From: Oscillospiraceae bacterium
Lineage (GTDB): Bacteria > Bacillota > Clostridia > Oscillospirales > Ruminococcaceae
Length of the DNA: 64,000 nucleotides
Direction: 5' to 3'
Assembly: GCA_902363145.1 (NCBI GenBank)
Contig: CABIZB010000006.1
Location: 1 to 64,000 of the forward strand
Shown here: piece after piece, positions 54,348 through 61,675 of the stretch
Layout of the letters: each line of letters opens with the position of its first letter
Numbering within the stretch: the stretch's first letter is position 1
Made by a program: the position numbers and the translations under genes
The notes under the pieces: model-generated
Seen by the model: the letters and a program-made list of their open reading frames with translations, nothing else
What the model was told of the DNA's origin: nothing
The model's database searches: none

Positions 54348-54466
54348 GCTCGCAAATGGATTTCGCAGGTAAACGTAGTTTACCACTGCGGCAAGGACGA
54401 CCAGATGGCTCTGCCCTCAGTGGACTTCCCAAACCCTTTGCCTTGTGCTTATTTGTGCGGATTTCT
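54348..54466 (+). repeat. dispersed repeat copy A (fullest)
   Basis: The fullest copy of an intergenic repeat. It runs from GCTCGCAAATGGATTTCGCA through a middle module bounded by CCACTG and CAGTGG, to CCTTGTGCTTATTTGTGCGG. Copy B matches the outer parts without the middle. Copy C matches the middle and tail. Confidence 0.65.
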
Positions 54467-54501
54467 TTATCCTCTCCCGCACTGCATTATAATAAAGAAA
54501 T

Positions 54502-54530
54502 GGCTGCCACAGCTAAATACTGCGGCAGCC
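54502..54530 (-). terminator. terminator of the small membrane gene
   Basis: On the minus strand GGCTGCCGCAG pairs with CTGTGGCAGCC (one G-U), followed by ATTTCTTTATT. The other strand also carries a T-run (CATTTTTATG). Confidence 0.75.
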
Positions 54531-54559
54531 CATTTTTATGCCCTTATCCAATCCTCATA

Positions 54560-54847
54560 TCACTTATCTTTTTTATTCCTGATATATTTCCTCAGCAGGA
54601 AAAAGGGAAGCGCTGTAACGCTGATGTCCGACAGGCACAGCAGCACCAGCCATTTGCAGGGCGAAAGCACGCCTGCCAGAATACAGAAAACAAATGCCAT
54701 GCCCGGAAATCCCGATACGTGCTTCCCACTTTTGCGGCTTTGTATAGGAGCAACAACATATGTCAGTATCCAAAAGAACAAAGCAACTGCCCACGAGAAT
54801 ACAGGAAAGCCCCATACAGTAAAAAATTCGATCATCTGTCTGCTCAT
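54560..54847 (-). CDS. small three-helix membrane protein, unknown
   Basis: A 95-aa hydrophobic protein with three predicted membrane helices: FTVWGFPVFSWAVALFFWIL, FPGMAFVFCILAGVLSPCKW and LLCLSDISVTALPFFLLR. A basic C terminus (RKYIRNKKDK) would face the cytoplasm. The start at 54847 (MSRQMIEFF) follows GGGGGATAAT; a longer frame to 54907 runs back into the terminator of the upstream gene. It resembles small membrane proteins common in Clostridia, but I cannot assign a function. Confidence 0.65.
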   Translation of the reverse strand: MSRQMIEFFTVWGFPVFSWAVALFFWILTYVVAPIQSRKSGKHVSGFPGMAFVFCILAGVLSPCKWLVLLCLSDISVTALPFFLLRKYIRNKKDK

Positions 54848-54881
54848 ATTATCCCCCATTACAATGTCATACTTTAAAGAA

Positions 54882-54924
54882 AAGCCATAGTATCTCTGAA
54901 ATTGCATCAGAAATACTATGGCTT
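54882..54924 (-). terminator. terminator of the Tyr-rich repeat protein
   Basis: A long stem AAGCCATAGTATTTCTGA / TCAGAGATACTATGGCTT (one mismatch) with a 7-nt loop, then TTCTTTAAAG on the minus strand. A T-run is also present on the plus side. Confidence 0.85.
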
Positions 54925-54955
54925 AAATTTTTTAAGTCGTATTATTCAAGCAAAA

Positions 54956-56563
54956 TTACTTGAGAACTATGAGGTAAGGACCGCCCTGGTCAACTGTGAA
55001 TGTGCAGGAACCGTTGGACTGAACCTTGGTCTTGTAAACAGCCTTGAGAGACCTGCTGTCGGGGTTGTAGCGGTAAACTACAGCTGTGAGATCAGCACGC
55101 TTCTTGTTGAACTTAACTGTTACGCTTGCAGTGGTTCCGAAGTCATTGAAGCTTGTGGAAACACCGATCTGAGCCTTGGAAACAGCACCGTTGGAAGCCT
55201 TCTTAACGAGGGAAGCGGGGATGTAGTCAATGTTGTACTCAGTGTAGATGGTAACGTCCTGAGGAGTATCAACGTTCTTGCCGTTAACAGTCCACTTAAC
55301 ACCGTTATCGAGAACGAATGTTACGCTTACGTTTCTGCCGTCAAGTGCGTCAAATACGCTCTTGTCAACAACGGAGCAGCCGTTCATATCAACCTTGATG
55401 TTAGCGCCCTTCTTAGCATTGTTGATGTACTTAACAATGGTCTTCCAGCCTGCATAGTTCTTGTTGCCGTAGAGGTAAGGCTCGCCGTCCTCAGCTGCAT
55501 CGGTCTTGCTTGTGGAAGTAGAAGTGGAGAAAGGATCCTTTCTGAACATGAGGTAAGGATCGGTAAGATAGCCGTAGCCATAGTTATAGCCATAGCCGTA
55601 GTTGTAGTGCTTGCCGTAGTAGTTGTAAGGAACATAGGAAATATCTACGCCGAGAGCGGTTCCGCCTGCTTCAATAGCTGCGTCAAGGCTGCCGTAGTAG
55701 GTTCCGTTGTAGTAGTAATAGTACTTAACGTTGCCTGTGCTGCCAACGGGAGCATAGTAGATATCAACGCCGAGAGCAGTTCCGCCTGCTGCGATAGCTG
55801 CATCGAGAGAAGGATATGCAACGCCGTTGTAGTAGTATCTGTAGATGGAGCTTGCGTTTCCGTCATAAGCGCCGCCAACGTATGTTACGAAGGAGCTGTT
55901 GTTGTTGGAAGCTGCAAGAGCTGCCTCATAAGTGTTGTAGTACTTGCCTGTGTATGTGCTGTAGTAATGACCACGGCCGTAAGCACTGTTGCCAACATAT
56001 GTTACATAAGCTGCGTTGCCGTTGGAAGCTGCAAGAGCTGCGCTGTATGTAGAATAGTACTGACGTGTGTAAGAGCTGTAGTAATAGCCGTAGTAGCTGT
56101 TGCCGTAGTAGTTAGCAACATAAGATACATAAGTGCTGTTGTTGTTGGAAGCAGCGAGAGCCTCGGAATAGGTTCTGTAGTACTTATTTGTGTAGGAGCT
56201 GTAGTAAGCACCGGTAGCGCTGGGGTAGTTGCCGTAATATGTGCCGATGTAAACAACGTGAGGATTCTCTATGCCTGCGTCCTCAGCTGCCTTCTTTGTA
56301 TCGTAGTACTTGTTGGGAAATCTGGGGTCAATGTACTTTTCGGTAGCACCGGCGGGAACTCTGCTTGTAGGAACGGCTTCGTAAGTTCCTGCTACGCCTG
56401 ATGCAGTATCAGCATCTACAGGGTAGGAATAGTAAACGCCGTTGTAGTAATAATAATATCCACCATTATTTTCAATAGCAGAAGCATTGAACGCAAACAT
56501 CTGAGAAGCCATCAGGGCTGCGCATGCAATAGAAGCGATGGACTTAGTCAATTTCTTGCTCAT
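54956..56563 (-). CDS. secreted Tyr-rich repeat protein
   Basis: A 535-aa secreted protein of unknown function. A signal peptide ends near NASA (residue 29). Residues 35-345 hold about 70 tyrosines and at least six imperfect repeats of 40-50 aa. Three are of the form YYSSYTxKYYxTYxxALAAS then a YVxYV strand, and two are of the form YYYNGxxYxSLDAAIAAGG then GVDIxY. A GYGYNYGYGY segment follows, then a Ser/Thr linker and a C-terminal domain of about 170 residues that looks beta-rich (VSVTFVLDNGVKWTVNGKNV). No LPxTG, dockerin or SLH motif is seen. AAAGGAGA precedes the ATG, and a consensus-like promoter lies upstream. The repeats resemble short carbohydrate- or wall-binding modules, which is an inference only. 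Confidence 0.9.
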   Translation of the reverse strand: MSKKLTKSIASIACAALMASQMFAFNASAIENNGGYYYYYNGVYYSYPVDADTASGVAGTYEAVPTSRVPAGATEKYIDPRFPNKYYDTKKAAEDAGIENPHVVYIGTYYGNYPSATGAYYSSYTNKYYRTYSEALAASNNNSTYVSYVANYYGNSYYGYYYSSYTRQYYSTYSAALAASNGNAAYVTYVGNSAYGRGHYYSTYTGKYYNTYEAALAASNNNSSFVTYVGGAYDGNASSIYRYYYNGVAYPSLDAAIAAGGTALGVDIYYAPVGSTGNVKYYYYYNGTYYGSLDAAIEAGGTALGVDISYVPYNYYGKHYNYGYGYNYGYGYLTDPYLMFRKDPFSTSTSTSKTDAAEDGEPYLYGNKNYAGWKTIVKYINNAKKGANIKVDMNGCSVVDKSVFDALDGRNVSVTFVLDNGVKWTVNGKNVDTPQDVTIYTEYNIDYIPASLVKKASNGAVSKAQIGVSTSFNDFGTTASVTVKFNKKRADLTAVVYRYNPDSRSLKAVYKTKVQSNGSCTFTVDQGGPYLIVLK

Positions 56564-56663
56564 TGTAAAATCTCCTTTGTTTATTTATTTTTTCATACGG
56601 AACAAATATCGGGTTTGTATTATAAGGTTAGTACAGCTTTGGTATTGCTCCCTATTTGTTCTT

Positions 56664-56692
56664 ATTATAACATATATTTTTCCAAATGCCAA
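56664..56692 (-). promoter_or_regulatory. promoter of the Tyr-rich repeat protein
   Basis: On the minus strand TTGGCA (56692-56687), 17-bp spacer, TATAAT (56669-56664). The leader is about 95 nt. Confidence 0.75.
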
Positions 56693-56834
56693 TAGTAATT
56701 ACAACAAAATTTATTACAGTTTAATTACATAATATCAACAAAAAAACAACGTGCCGACTGAATAAAAAATCACGGGGAACAAATACTATGATTTGTGAAA
56801 TATGAACCGCATAAAAATATACCAATTTGGTATA

Positions 56835-56863
56835 TTGACAAATCCTCGGAAGTATAGTATAAT
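56835..56863 (+). promoter_or_regulatory. promoter of ldhA
   Basis: TTGACA (56835-56840), 17-bp spacer, TATAAT (56858-56863), both perfect, about 40 bp before the ATG. I see no convincing Rex site overlapping it. Confidence 0.85.
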
Positions 56864-56903
56864 AAAATCATACAATAACAGTATATTTTATAAGGAGGCC
56901 TAT

Positions 56904-57908
56904 ATGGAAACTATTGCTTTTTATGACACCAAGCCCTATGACAAGGACAGCTTTGACCGCCACAACAACGGCAGATACAAGCTCCGCTACTTTGAAGATA
57001 AGCTCACCTGTGATACCGCCGCACTGGCAAAGGGCTGCAAAGCCGTATGCGCCTTTGTGAATGACAATATCGACAGATGCGTTATCGACGCACTGAACGA
57101 GATCGGCGTGGAGCTGGTGCTACTGCGCTGCGCAGGCTATAACAACGTTGACCTGAAATATGCCGCAGGCAGGATAAGAGTGCTGAGAGTTCCCGCCTAC
57201 TCCCCTTACGCCGTTGCCGAGCACGCAATGGCGCTGATACTGCTCCTTAACCGCAAGATACACAAATCATACCTGCGCACAAGAGACTATAATTTCAGCA
57301 TAAACGGTCTTACAGGCTTTGACCTTCACGGCAAGACCGCAGGCATCATAGGCACAGGAAAAATAGGTCAGGTTTTCGGAGATATATGCAAGGGCTTCGG
57401 AATGGATATCCTGGCATATGACCCTTACCCCTCGGAAGAATTTGCGGCAAAGGGCGCAAAATATGTAAGCCCCGAGGAGCTTTTTGAAAAGAGCGACATC
57501 ATCTCTCTCCACTGCCCGCTGACACATGATACAAAGTACATCGTGAACGAAAACTCATTGAAGCTTATGAAGCCCTCCGCATTTGTCATAAACACTTCAA
57601 GAGGAAAGCTTATCGACAGCCACGCACTTCTTACCGCACTGCGTGAAAAGCGTATCGCAGCAGCGGGACTGGACGTTTACGAGGAAGAGGCGGACGTTTT
57701 CTACGAGGACCGTTCAGGAGATATCATAGACGACGAAACACTTTCGCTGCTGGTATCAATGCCGAATGTAATAATCACATCTCATCAGGCGTTCCTGACA
57801 GCGGAAGCACTCAGTGCTATCGCAACAACAACGCTTTCCAATGCGGATAATTTCTTTGCGGGAAATGCCGCAGAAAACGGACTTTTTGCAAATGAGGTAA
57901 CAAAATAA
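56904..57908 (+). CDS. ldhA: D-lactate dehydrogenase (D-2-hydroxyacid dehydrogenase family)
   Basis: Reduces pyruvate to D-lactate with NADH, a fermentative step. The 334-aa protein has the NAD-binding GIIGTGKIGQVFGDICKGFG, the catalytic Arg in INTSRGKLID, Glu in AAAGLDVYEEEADVF, and His in ITSHQAFLT. The RCAGYNNVDL and AYSPYAVAEHAMAL segments fit the LdhA/VanH branch. Another 2-hydroxyacid substrate cannot be excluded. The start at 56904 follows AAGGAGG. It is monocistronic with a strong promoter and terminator. Confidence 0.92.
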   Translation: METIAFYDTKPYDKDSFDRHNNGRYKLRYFEDKLTCDTAALAKGCKAVCAFVNDNIDRCVIDALNEIGVELVLLRCAGYNNVDLKYAAGRIRVLRVPAYSPYAVAEHAMALILLLNRKIHKSYLRTRDYNFSINGLTGFDLHGKTAGIIGTGKIGQVFGDICKGFGMDILAYDPYPSEEFAAKGAKYVSPEELFEKSDIISLHCPLTHDTKYIVNENSLKLMKPSAFVINTSRGKLIDSHALLTALREKRIAAAGLDVYEEEADVFYEDRSGDIIDDETLSLLVSMPNVIITSHQAFLTAEALSAIATTTLSNADNFFAGNAAENGLFANEVTK

Positions 57909-57923
57909 CAAACGTAATAACCA

Positions 57924-57955
57924 AAGGTGCTGCTGCAAAACCGCAACAGCACCTT
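57924..57955 (+). terminator. terminator of ldhA
   Basis: AAGGTGCTG/CAGCACCTT stem with further inner pairing, followed by TTTATTTTCC. Confidence 0.88.
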
Positions 57956-57979
57956 TTTATTTTCCAATATATCTGCTCA

Positions 57980-58079
57980 TACTAAGCACCAATTAAAAAC
58001 TATACAAAAAATTGAGCATAATCTTGCGTATATGGATTATGCGATGATTTTTTGTCTATAGTTTTATTGGTGATCAGTA
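57980..58079. mobile_element. MITE-like element 2 (100 bp)
   Basis: A non-coding palindromic element. The left end TACTAAGCACCAATTAAAAA is followed by CTATACAAAAAAT; the right end read inwards is TACTGATCACCAATAAAACT followed by ATAGACAAAAAAT. An inner stem is GCATAATC/GATTATGC. It is flanked by TCA on both sides (57977-57979, 58080-58082), a candidate 3-bp target duplication. Its ends match element 1 at 33943-34100. Confidence 0.68.
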
Positions 58080-58082
58080 TCA

Positions 58083-58220
58083 CGGATAATATCCTCCGTG
58101 GGGATACTCATGCCCGCACTCTGCACCACATTAAGCTCATTGTCAAGGAACAGTATGCCGTCTATCCTCCGGTCTTATATTTTTCCAACGCAATGCTAAG
58201 CCCATCAGATGTGCTTTTTG
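58083..58220 (-). pseudogene. decayed gene fragment
   Basis: On the minus strand two short coding-like stretches sit in different frames. The first reads KSTSDGLSIALEKYKT; then, after a one-base shift, RIDGILFLDNELNVVQSAGM and SIPTEDIIRDT. The codon pattern and peptide look protein-like, but there is no start and the frame is broken. The fragment runs straight into MITE-like element 2. I cannot assign a family. Confidence 0.4.
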
Positions 58221-58407
58221 TAAACTAATTATAAAATCTTAACTTTAGGTTATATTTGTAAAACACAATGTTACCTATTATTCACAAAAAATTTTTGACA
58301 TCTGTTAAAAGGCAACTTGCAAAGATGATATAATAAAATGAACAAATCCAACAGGGCAAAATCACGGATTTTTCATCGTAAACACAAATTACAAGCAGGG
58401 CAAATAT

Positions 58408-60924
58408 ATGGATAGATTTCATGAAGTGACTAAAAAACGAATATGGAACGATAATCTCAGAACTCTTATCACTCTGGCAGTGGTTTTTGTGCTTGTGCTG
58501 GTAAGTATGCTGGGCACATATAAGGTGCTGCTCATAAATTCACGCAAGATGGGGCATGAGCTTATACAAAGCTATGCTTCCGACGAGGAGCGGAGCATTG
58601 CCGTTTACAACACCATCATAAAAATGGGTATGTCGTCTATGGAAAGCTCGGAGGAAAGCGGCTCCCCTGAGGAAATAAGCATAAAAATGCAGGATTTCTT
58701 CAAAAAGGCTGCAGATGCCTCGGGCAATCCTGACCTGCAGTGCTTTGCTATCATAAAGGGCAGGCTCGTATCCACCGAGCCTATAGAGGGACTGGATAAG
58801 TACGACTTTGAAAATACAGGCTGGTACCGCAATGTGCTGGCTGCTGACGGTCAGGTAATATTCACGGACATCAATGACGAAAGCGGAGCAAAGTTCACCG
58901 TTGCCGCAGCAGGCGAACCCGATACTGACTGCGCAGTGTTTATAAATCTCAGAAAGCAGGACTTTATATCCGAACACAGCGGTCTGAACCTTCCCGAAAA
59001 AGGCGCATATTACCTTTTTGATACAGACGGTCATCTGCTTTATTACACTGCCCCCTTTGAGGTAGATGAAGCTTCACTTGAAGAATATGCCATGGGACTG
59101 TGCGCCGATATACATAACGGAAAAATATCCAACGAAGGCGATGATATCATCGACCTGAACGGCGAGGTAAGGGGAATATACTATAACCAAGTCAATAACG
59201 GCTGGCTGTGCATAATGACTATCCCCCACTCTGTTCTGCTGACAGGCTTCAACAATATAATCATTATCTATGTTTCGGTATTTGCCGTATTCATGCTCAT
59301 AATAATATTTATGTTCGTGCATGATATACATATGGGCCAAACCATAATCCACACCGGTGCCATAATCCGTGCCCTGTGCAACACCTATTATGCAATTTAC
59401 CGCATTGACCTGAAAAAAGGCACGTATGATATGATAAAAGGCTCCGACGAGATGCAGAAGCTTATCCCACGAAAAGGCGAATTCAATGCAATGATGGACG
59501 GCTTTGCATCTGTAGTAGATGAAGATACGGCGGCGGAAATGCGCTCCTCATTCTCCCTTGAACACCTGAGAGAGCTGGCTTCCAAGCAGATAAAGGATTT
59601 CGGCGGCGATTTTCTCAGAAAGATGAACGGCGATGACAAGTGGGTAAATATGGCATTTATCATTGATGAGTCGCTGACAAAGGAAGAGGGCATACTGGTA
59701 TTCCGCCAGATAGATACGGAAAAACAGCAGCAGATACGCCACACAAAGCTGCTGGAAAGCGCCCTTGCCTCCGCAGATGCCAGCGAGAAATCACAGAAAT
59801 ATTTCTTCTCCAAAATGAGCCACGAAATGCGCACGCCCCTTAACATAATTCTCGGCATGAACGAGCTTGCCATGAGCCCCGACTGCCCTGAAAATAAGCG
59901 GCTGGATTATCTGAAAAAGATAGAATATTCAGGCAAGGATATGCTGGGACTTATCAATAACATTCTGGAAATATCCCGAATAGAGGACGGTCTGATGCCC
60001 ATTGACCGCAAGGTGATAAACCTGCGTGAGGAATTTACAAACATCGTGCAGCCGTTCCGTGAGCAGGCTGTAGCACAGGGAAAACGCTGCGAGATAAAGA
60101 TCGACATCTCAAAGGACATGGTAATGGGCGACGTGCTGAAGCTGTCCCAGATAATGAACAATCTGCTTTCAAACGCAGTCCGCTTTACACGAAACGGAGA
60201 CAGCATGACCGTAACCATGCGTCAGGCAGCTCCGGACAGCAGCAACTACATTTTCACCGTGGAAGACACGGGAATAGGAATGTCCGAAGCGTTCCTGCCG
60301 AAGCTTTTCACCCCATATTCTCAGGAAAACAGATTCGGCAACCGCTCCGAAACAGGCGGCGGTCTGGGAATGGCGATAGTAAAGAGCCTTGTTACCCAGA
60401 AGGGCGGTCAGATAGATGTTTCCAGCACCGCAGGCAAGGGGACCAAAGTGGTAGTAACGCTTCCCTTTGCGCCTGTCCCCACAGAAGAAACGGCAGTGCA
60501 GGCAAATGGCGACTGCATAAAGAACCTTAATATGCTGGTGGTAGATGACAATGAGCTTAACCGTGAGCTTATGTCCGACCTGCTCACAGAACACGGCGTA
60601 AAGGTAACGCCTGCCTGCGACGGCAAGGAAGCGCTGGAGATATTCAAGCGCTCGGAGCTTTTCAGCTGCGATGTTATCATAATGGATATGCAGATGCCCG
60701 TAATGGACGGCTGTGCTTCGGCAGCGGCTATCAGAGCACTTGACAGACCCGATGCAAATTGGGTAATAATAATCGCCCTCACGGCAAATTCATTTTCGGA
60801 GGACGTTATACGAACGGTAAAGGCAGGAATGAATGCACATCTGGCAAAGCCTGCGGATATGAAAGTATTGCAGGAGACTATAAAGAAGCTGCTTTCCGAG
60901 CGTTCCGGCGGTATAATGCAGTAA
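58408..60924 (+). CDS. hybrid sensor histidine kinase/response regulator
   Basis: An 838-aa membrane signalling protein. A first membrane helix (about 18-42) and second (about 285-312) bracket an extracytoplasmic dCache-like sensor domain. A degenerate PAS-like region follows (about 320-450). The kinase core has FFSKMSHEMRTPLNIILG with phospho-acceptor His near 471, NNLLSNAVRFT, VEDTGIGMS and GGGLGMAIVKSL. A C-terminal receiver domain has VVDDNELNREL and phospho-acceptor Asp near 760 in IIMDMQMPVMDG. No DNA-binding response regulator or Hpt gene is adjacent, so its output partner is unknown. A weak ribosome site (AGCAGGGC) precedes the ATG. Confidence 0.94.
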   Translation: MDRFHEVTKKRIWNDNLRTLITLAVVFVLVLVSMLGTYKVLLINSRKMGHELIQSYASDEERSIAVYNTIIKMGMSSMESSEESGSPEEISIKMQDFFKKAADASGNPDLQCFAIIKGRLVSTEPIEGLDKYDFENTGWYRNVLAADGQVIFTDINDESGAKFTVAAAGEPDTDCAVFINLRKQDFISEHSGLNLPEKGAYYLFDTDGHLLYYTAPFEVDEASLEEYAMGLCADIHNGKISNEGDDIIDLNGEVRGIYYNQVNNGWLCIMTIPHSVLLTGFNNIIIIYVSVFAVFMLIIIFMFVHDIHMGQTIIHTGAIIRALCNTYYAIYRIDLKKGTYDMIKGSDEMQKLIPRKGEFNAMMDGFASVVDEDTAAEMRSSFSLEHLRELASKQIKDFGGDFLRKMNGDDKWVNMAFIIDESLTKEEGILVFRQIDTEKQQQIRHTKLLESALASADASEKSQKYFFSKMSHEMRTPLNIILGMNELAMSPDCPENKRLDYLKKIEYSGKDMLGLINNILEISRIEDGLMPIDRKVINLREEFTNIVQPFREQAVAQGKRCEIKIDISKDMVMGDVLKLSQIMNNLLSNAVRFTRNGDSMTVTMRQAAPDSSNYIFTVEDTGIGMSEAFLPKLFTPYSQENRFGNRSETGGGLGMAIVKSLVTQKGGQIDVSSTAGKGTKVVVTLPFAPVPTEETAVQANGDCIKNLNMLVVDDNELNRELMSDLLTEHGVKVTPACDGKEALEIFKRSELFSCDVIIMDMQMPVMDGCASAAAIRALDRPDANWVIIIALTANSFSEDVIRTVKAGMNAHLAKPADMKVLQETIKKLLSERSGGIMQ

Positions 60925-60941
60925 AAATAAAACAAAAAATC

Positions 60942-60978
60942 AAAACGCCACTGACAGTAACTAAGTCAGTGGCGTTTT
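60942..60978 (+). terminator. terminator of the hybrid kinase gene
   Basis: AAAACGCCACTGAC/GTCAGTGGCGTTTT, a perfect 14-bp stem with a 9-nt loop and T-rich end. Confidence 0.92.
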
Positions 60979-60987
60979 ACGTTAAGA

Positions 60988-61057
60988 CCCACACAAATAA
61001 GCACAAAGGTAAAGGGTTTATAAACTACGTTTACCTACGAAATCCGTTTGCAAGCAA
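60988..61057 (-). repeat. dispersed repeat copy B (lacks the middle module)
   Basis: On the minus strand: GCTTGCAAACGGATTTCGTA, GGTAAACGTAGTTTATAAAC, then CCTTTACCTTTGTGCTTATT. It aligns with copy A on both sides but skips the CCACTG...CAGTGG module exactly at its edges. Confidence 0.6.
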
Positions 61058-61498
61058 CTTTGATAAAATATTAGCGACTGACGAAAAAAAACTAACGTAT
61101 AACAGACAATATAGCCAATTCCAACCGCAGAGCCAAGCAAAACAAACAGCAGATACTCGATATAACCCGTAAAATCCAATAATAAGGCAAAGGACATTCT
61201 TATAAAATTGCTCTCAAATTAACCAAAAAGCAGCAAATAAAAGAACGGAATGAAGCCCAAACCTGAAAACATAGCTATAGAAAAGGGTACAAACAGATGA
61301 ATGGGGTTCGGTCTCCGGCGGCAAGCAAAATGTAGGGGGATAAAAAACGGTAGGGAATAGGGGTTCAAGGAAGAGGTGTGCAGAGGAGAAACCATCAGGG
61401 GGAAGGGGAATGCCGTTTTTTGCCCTTGCTTTAGTTTCCTCTTCCCCCTGGTGGTGTCTCCTTTGCATGGTACGAACTTTATAAAAATGAAAAGTGAA
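61058..61498. other. non-coding stretch with an imperfect inverted repeat
   Basis: No believable gene. Two 25-bp arms at 61384-61408 and 61438-61462 are reverse complements with three mismatches, starting AGGAGAAACCATCAGGGGGA and AGGAGACACCACCAGGGGGA when read inwards. An 84-codon open frame (61468-61214, minus) crosses the arm but has no ribosome site or recognisable similarity. I treat it as spurious. Confidence 0.5.
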
Positions 61499-61632
61499 TT
61501 TGTCCGTATCTGCGGCTTCAGCGACCTGATGGCTCTGCCCTCAGTGGACTTCCTAACCCCTTTACCTTTGTGCTTATTTTTGCGGATTTTTAAACAAAAC
61601 TTTTTACCTTGCTCTTATTTGTGCAGATTTTA
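61499..61632 (+). repeat. dispersed repeat copies C and D
   Basis: Copy C (61499-61590) shares GATGGCTCTGCCCTCAGTGG and the tail TTTGTGCTTATTTTTGCGGA with copy A. Copy D (61601-61632) is a partial tail repeat, TTTTTACCTTGCTCTTATTT then GTGCAGATTTT, directly after it. Confidence 0.6.
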
Positions 61633-61639
61633 AACAAAA

Positions 61640-61667
61640 CGCCCCTGACGATATATCATCAGGGGCA
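61640..61667 (-). terminator. terminator of the GH26-like gene
   Basis: On the minus strand TGCCCCTGA/TCAGGGGCG (with one G-T end pair), a 10-nt loop, then TTTTGTTT, 8 bp after the stop. Confidence 0.85.
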
Positions 61668-61675
61668 TTATCATT

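Larger units (their letters stand above)
54117..54559. other. non-coding stretch with nested inverted repeats
   Basis: No believable gene. Contains AACCAA...TTGGTT around CGTTCC/GGAACG (about 54179-54217) and a perfect 12-bp inverted repeat AAGCCGCCTGCA (54219-54230) / TGCAGGCGGCTT (54292-54303). Then follow dispersed repeat copy A and the terminator of the next minus-strand gene. It may be a decayed mobile element. Confidence 0.5.

Noticed and set aside
54270..54890. 206-codon plus-strand open frame downstream of glgA
   Set aside because: It runs through repeat copy A, a terminator and the opposite-strand membrane gene; the peptide shared with 61.5 kb comes from the DNA repeat.
54902..56401. 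499-codon open frame on the plus strand, Val/Cys-rich
   Set aside because: It is the antisense shadow of the Tyr-rich repeat gene; its repeated look comes from those repeats.
54956..56563. Possible CRISPR-like array because of regular repeats
   Set aside because: The repeats are in frame, vary at the codon level and encode a secreted protein; spacer-like unique units of constant size are absent.
61214..61468. 84-codon minus-strand open frame in the gene-free region
   Set aside because: It has no ribosome site, crosses an inverted repeat, and its hydrophobic end looks random.
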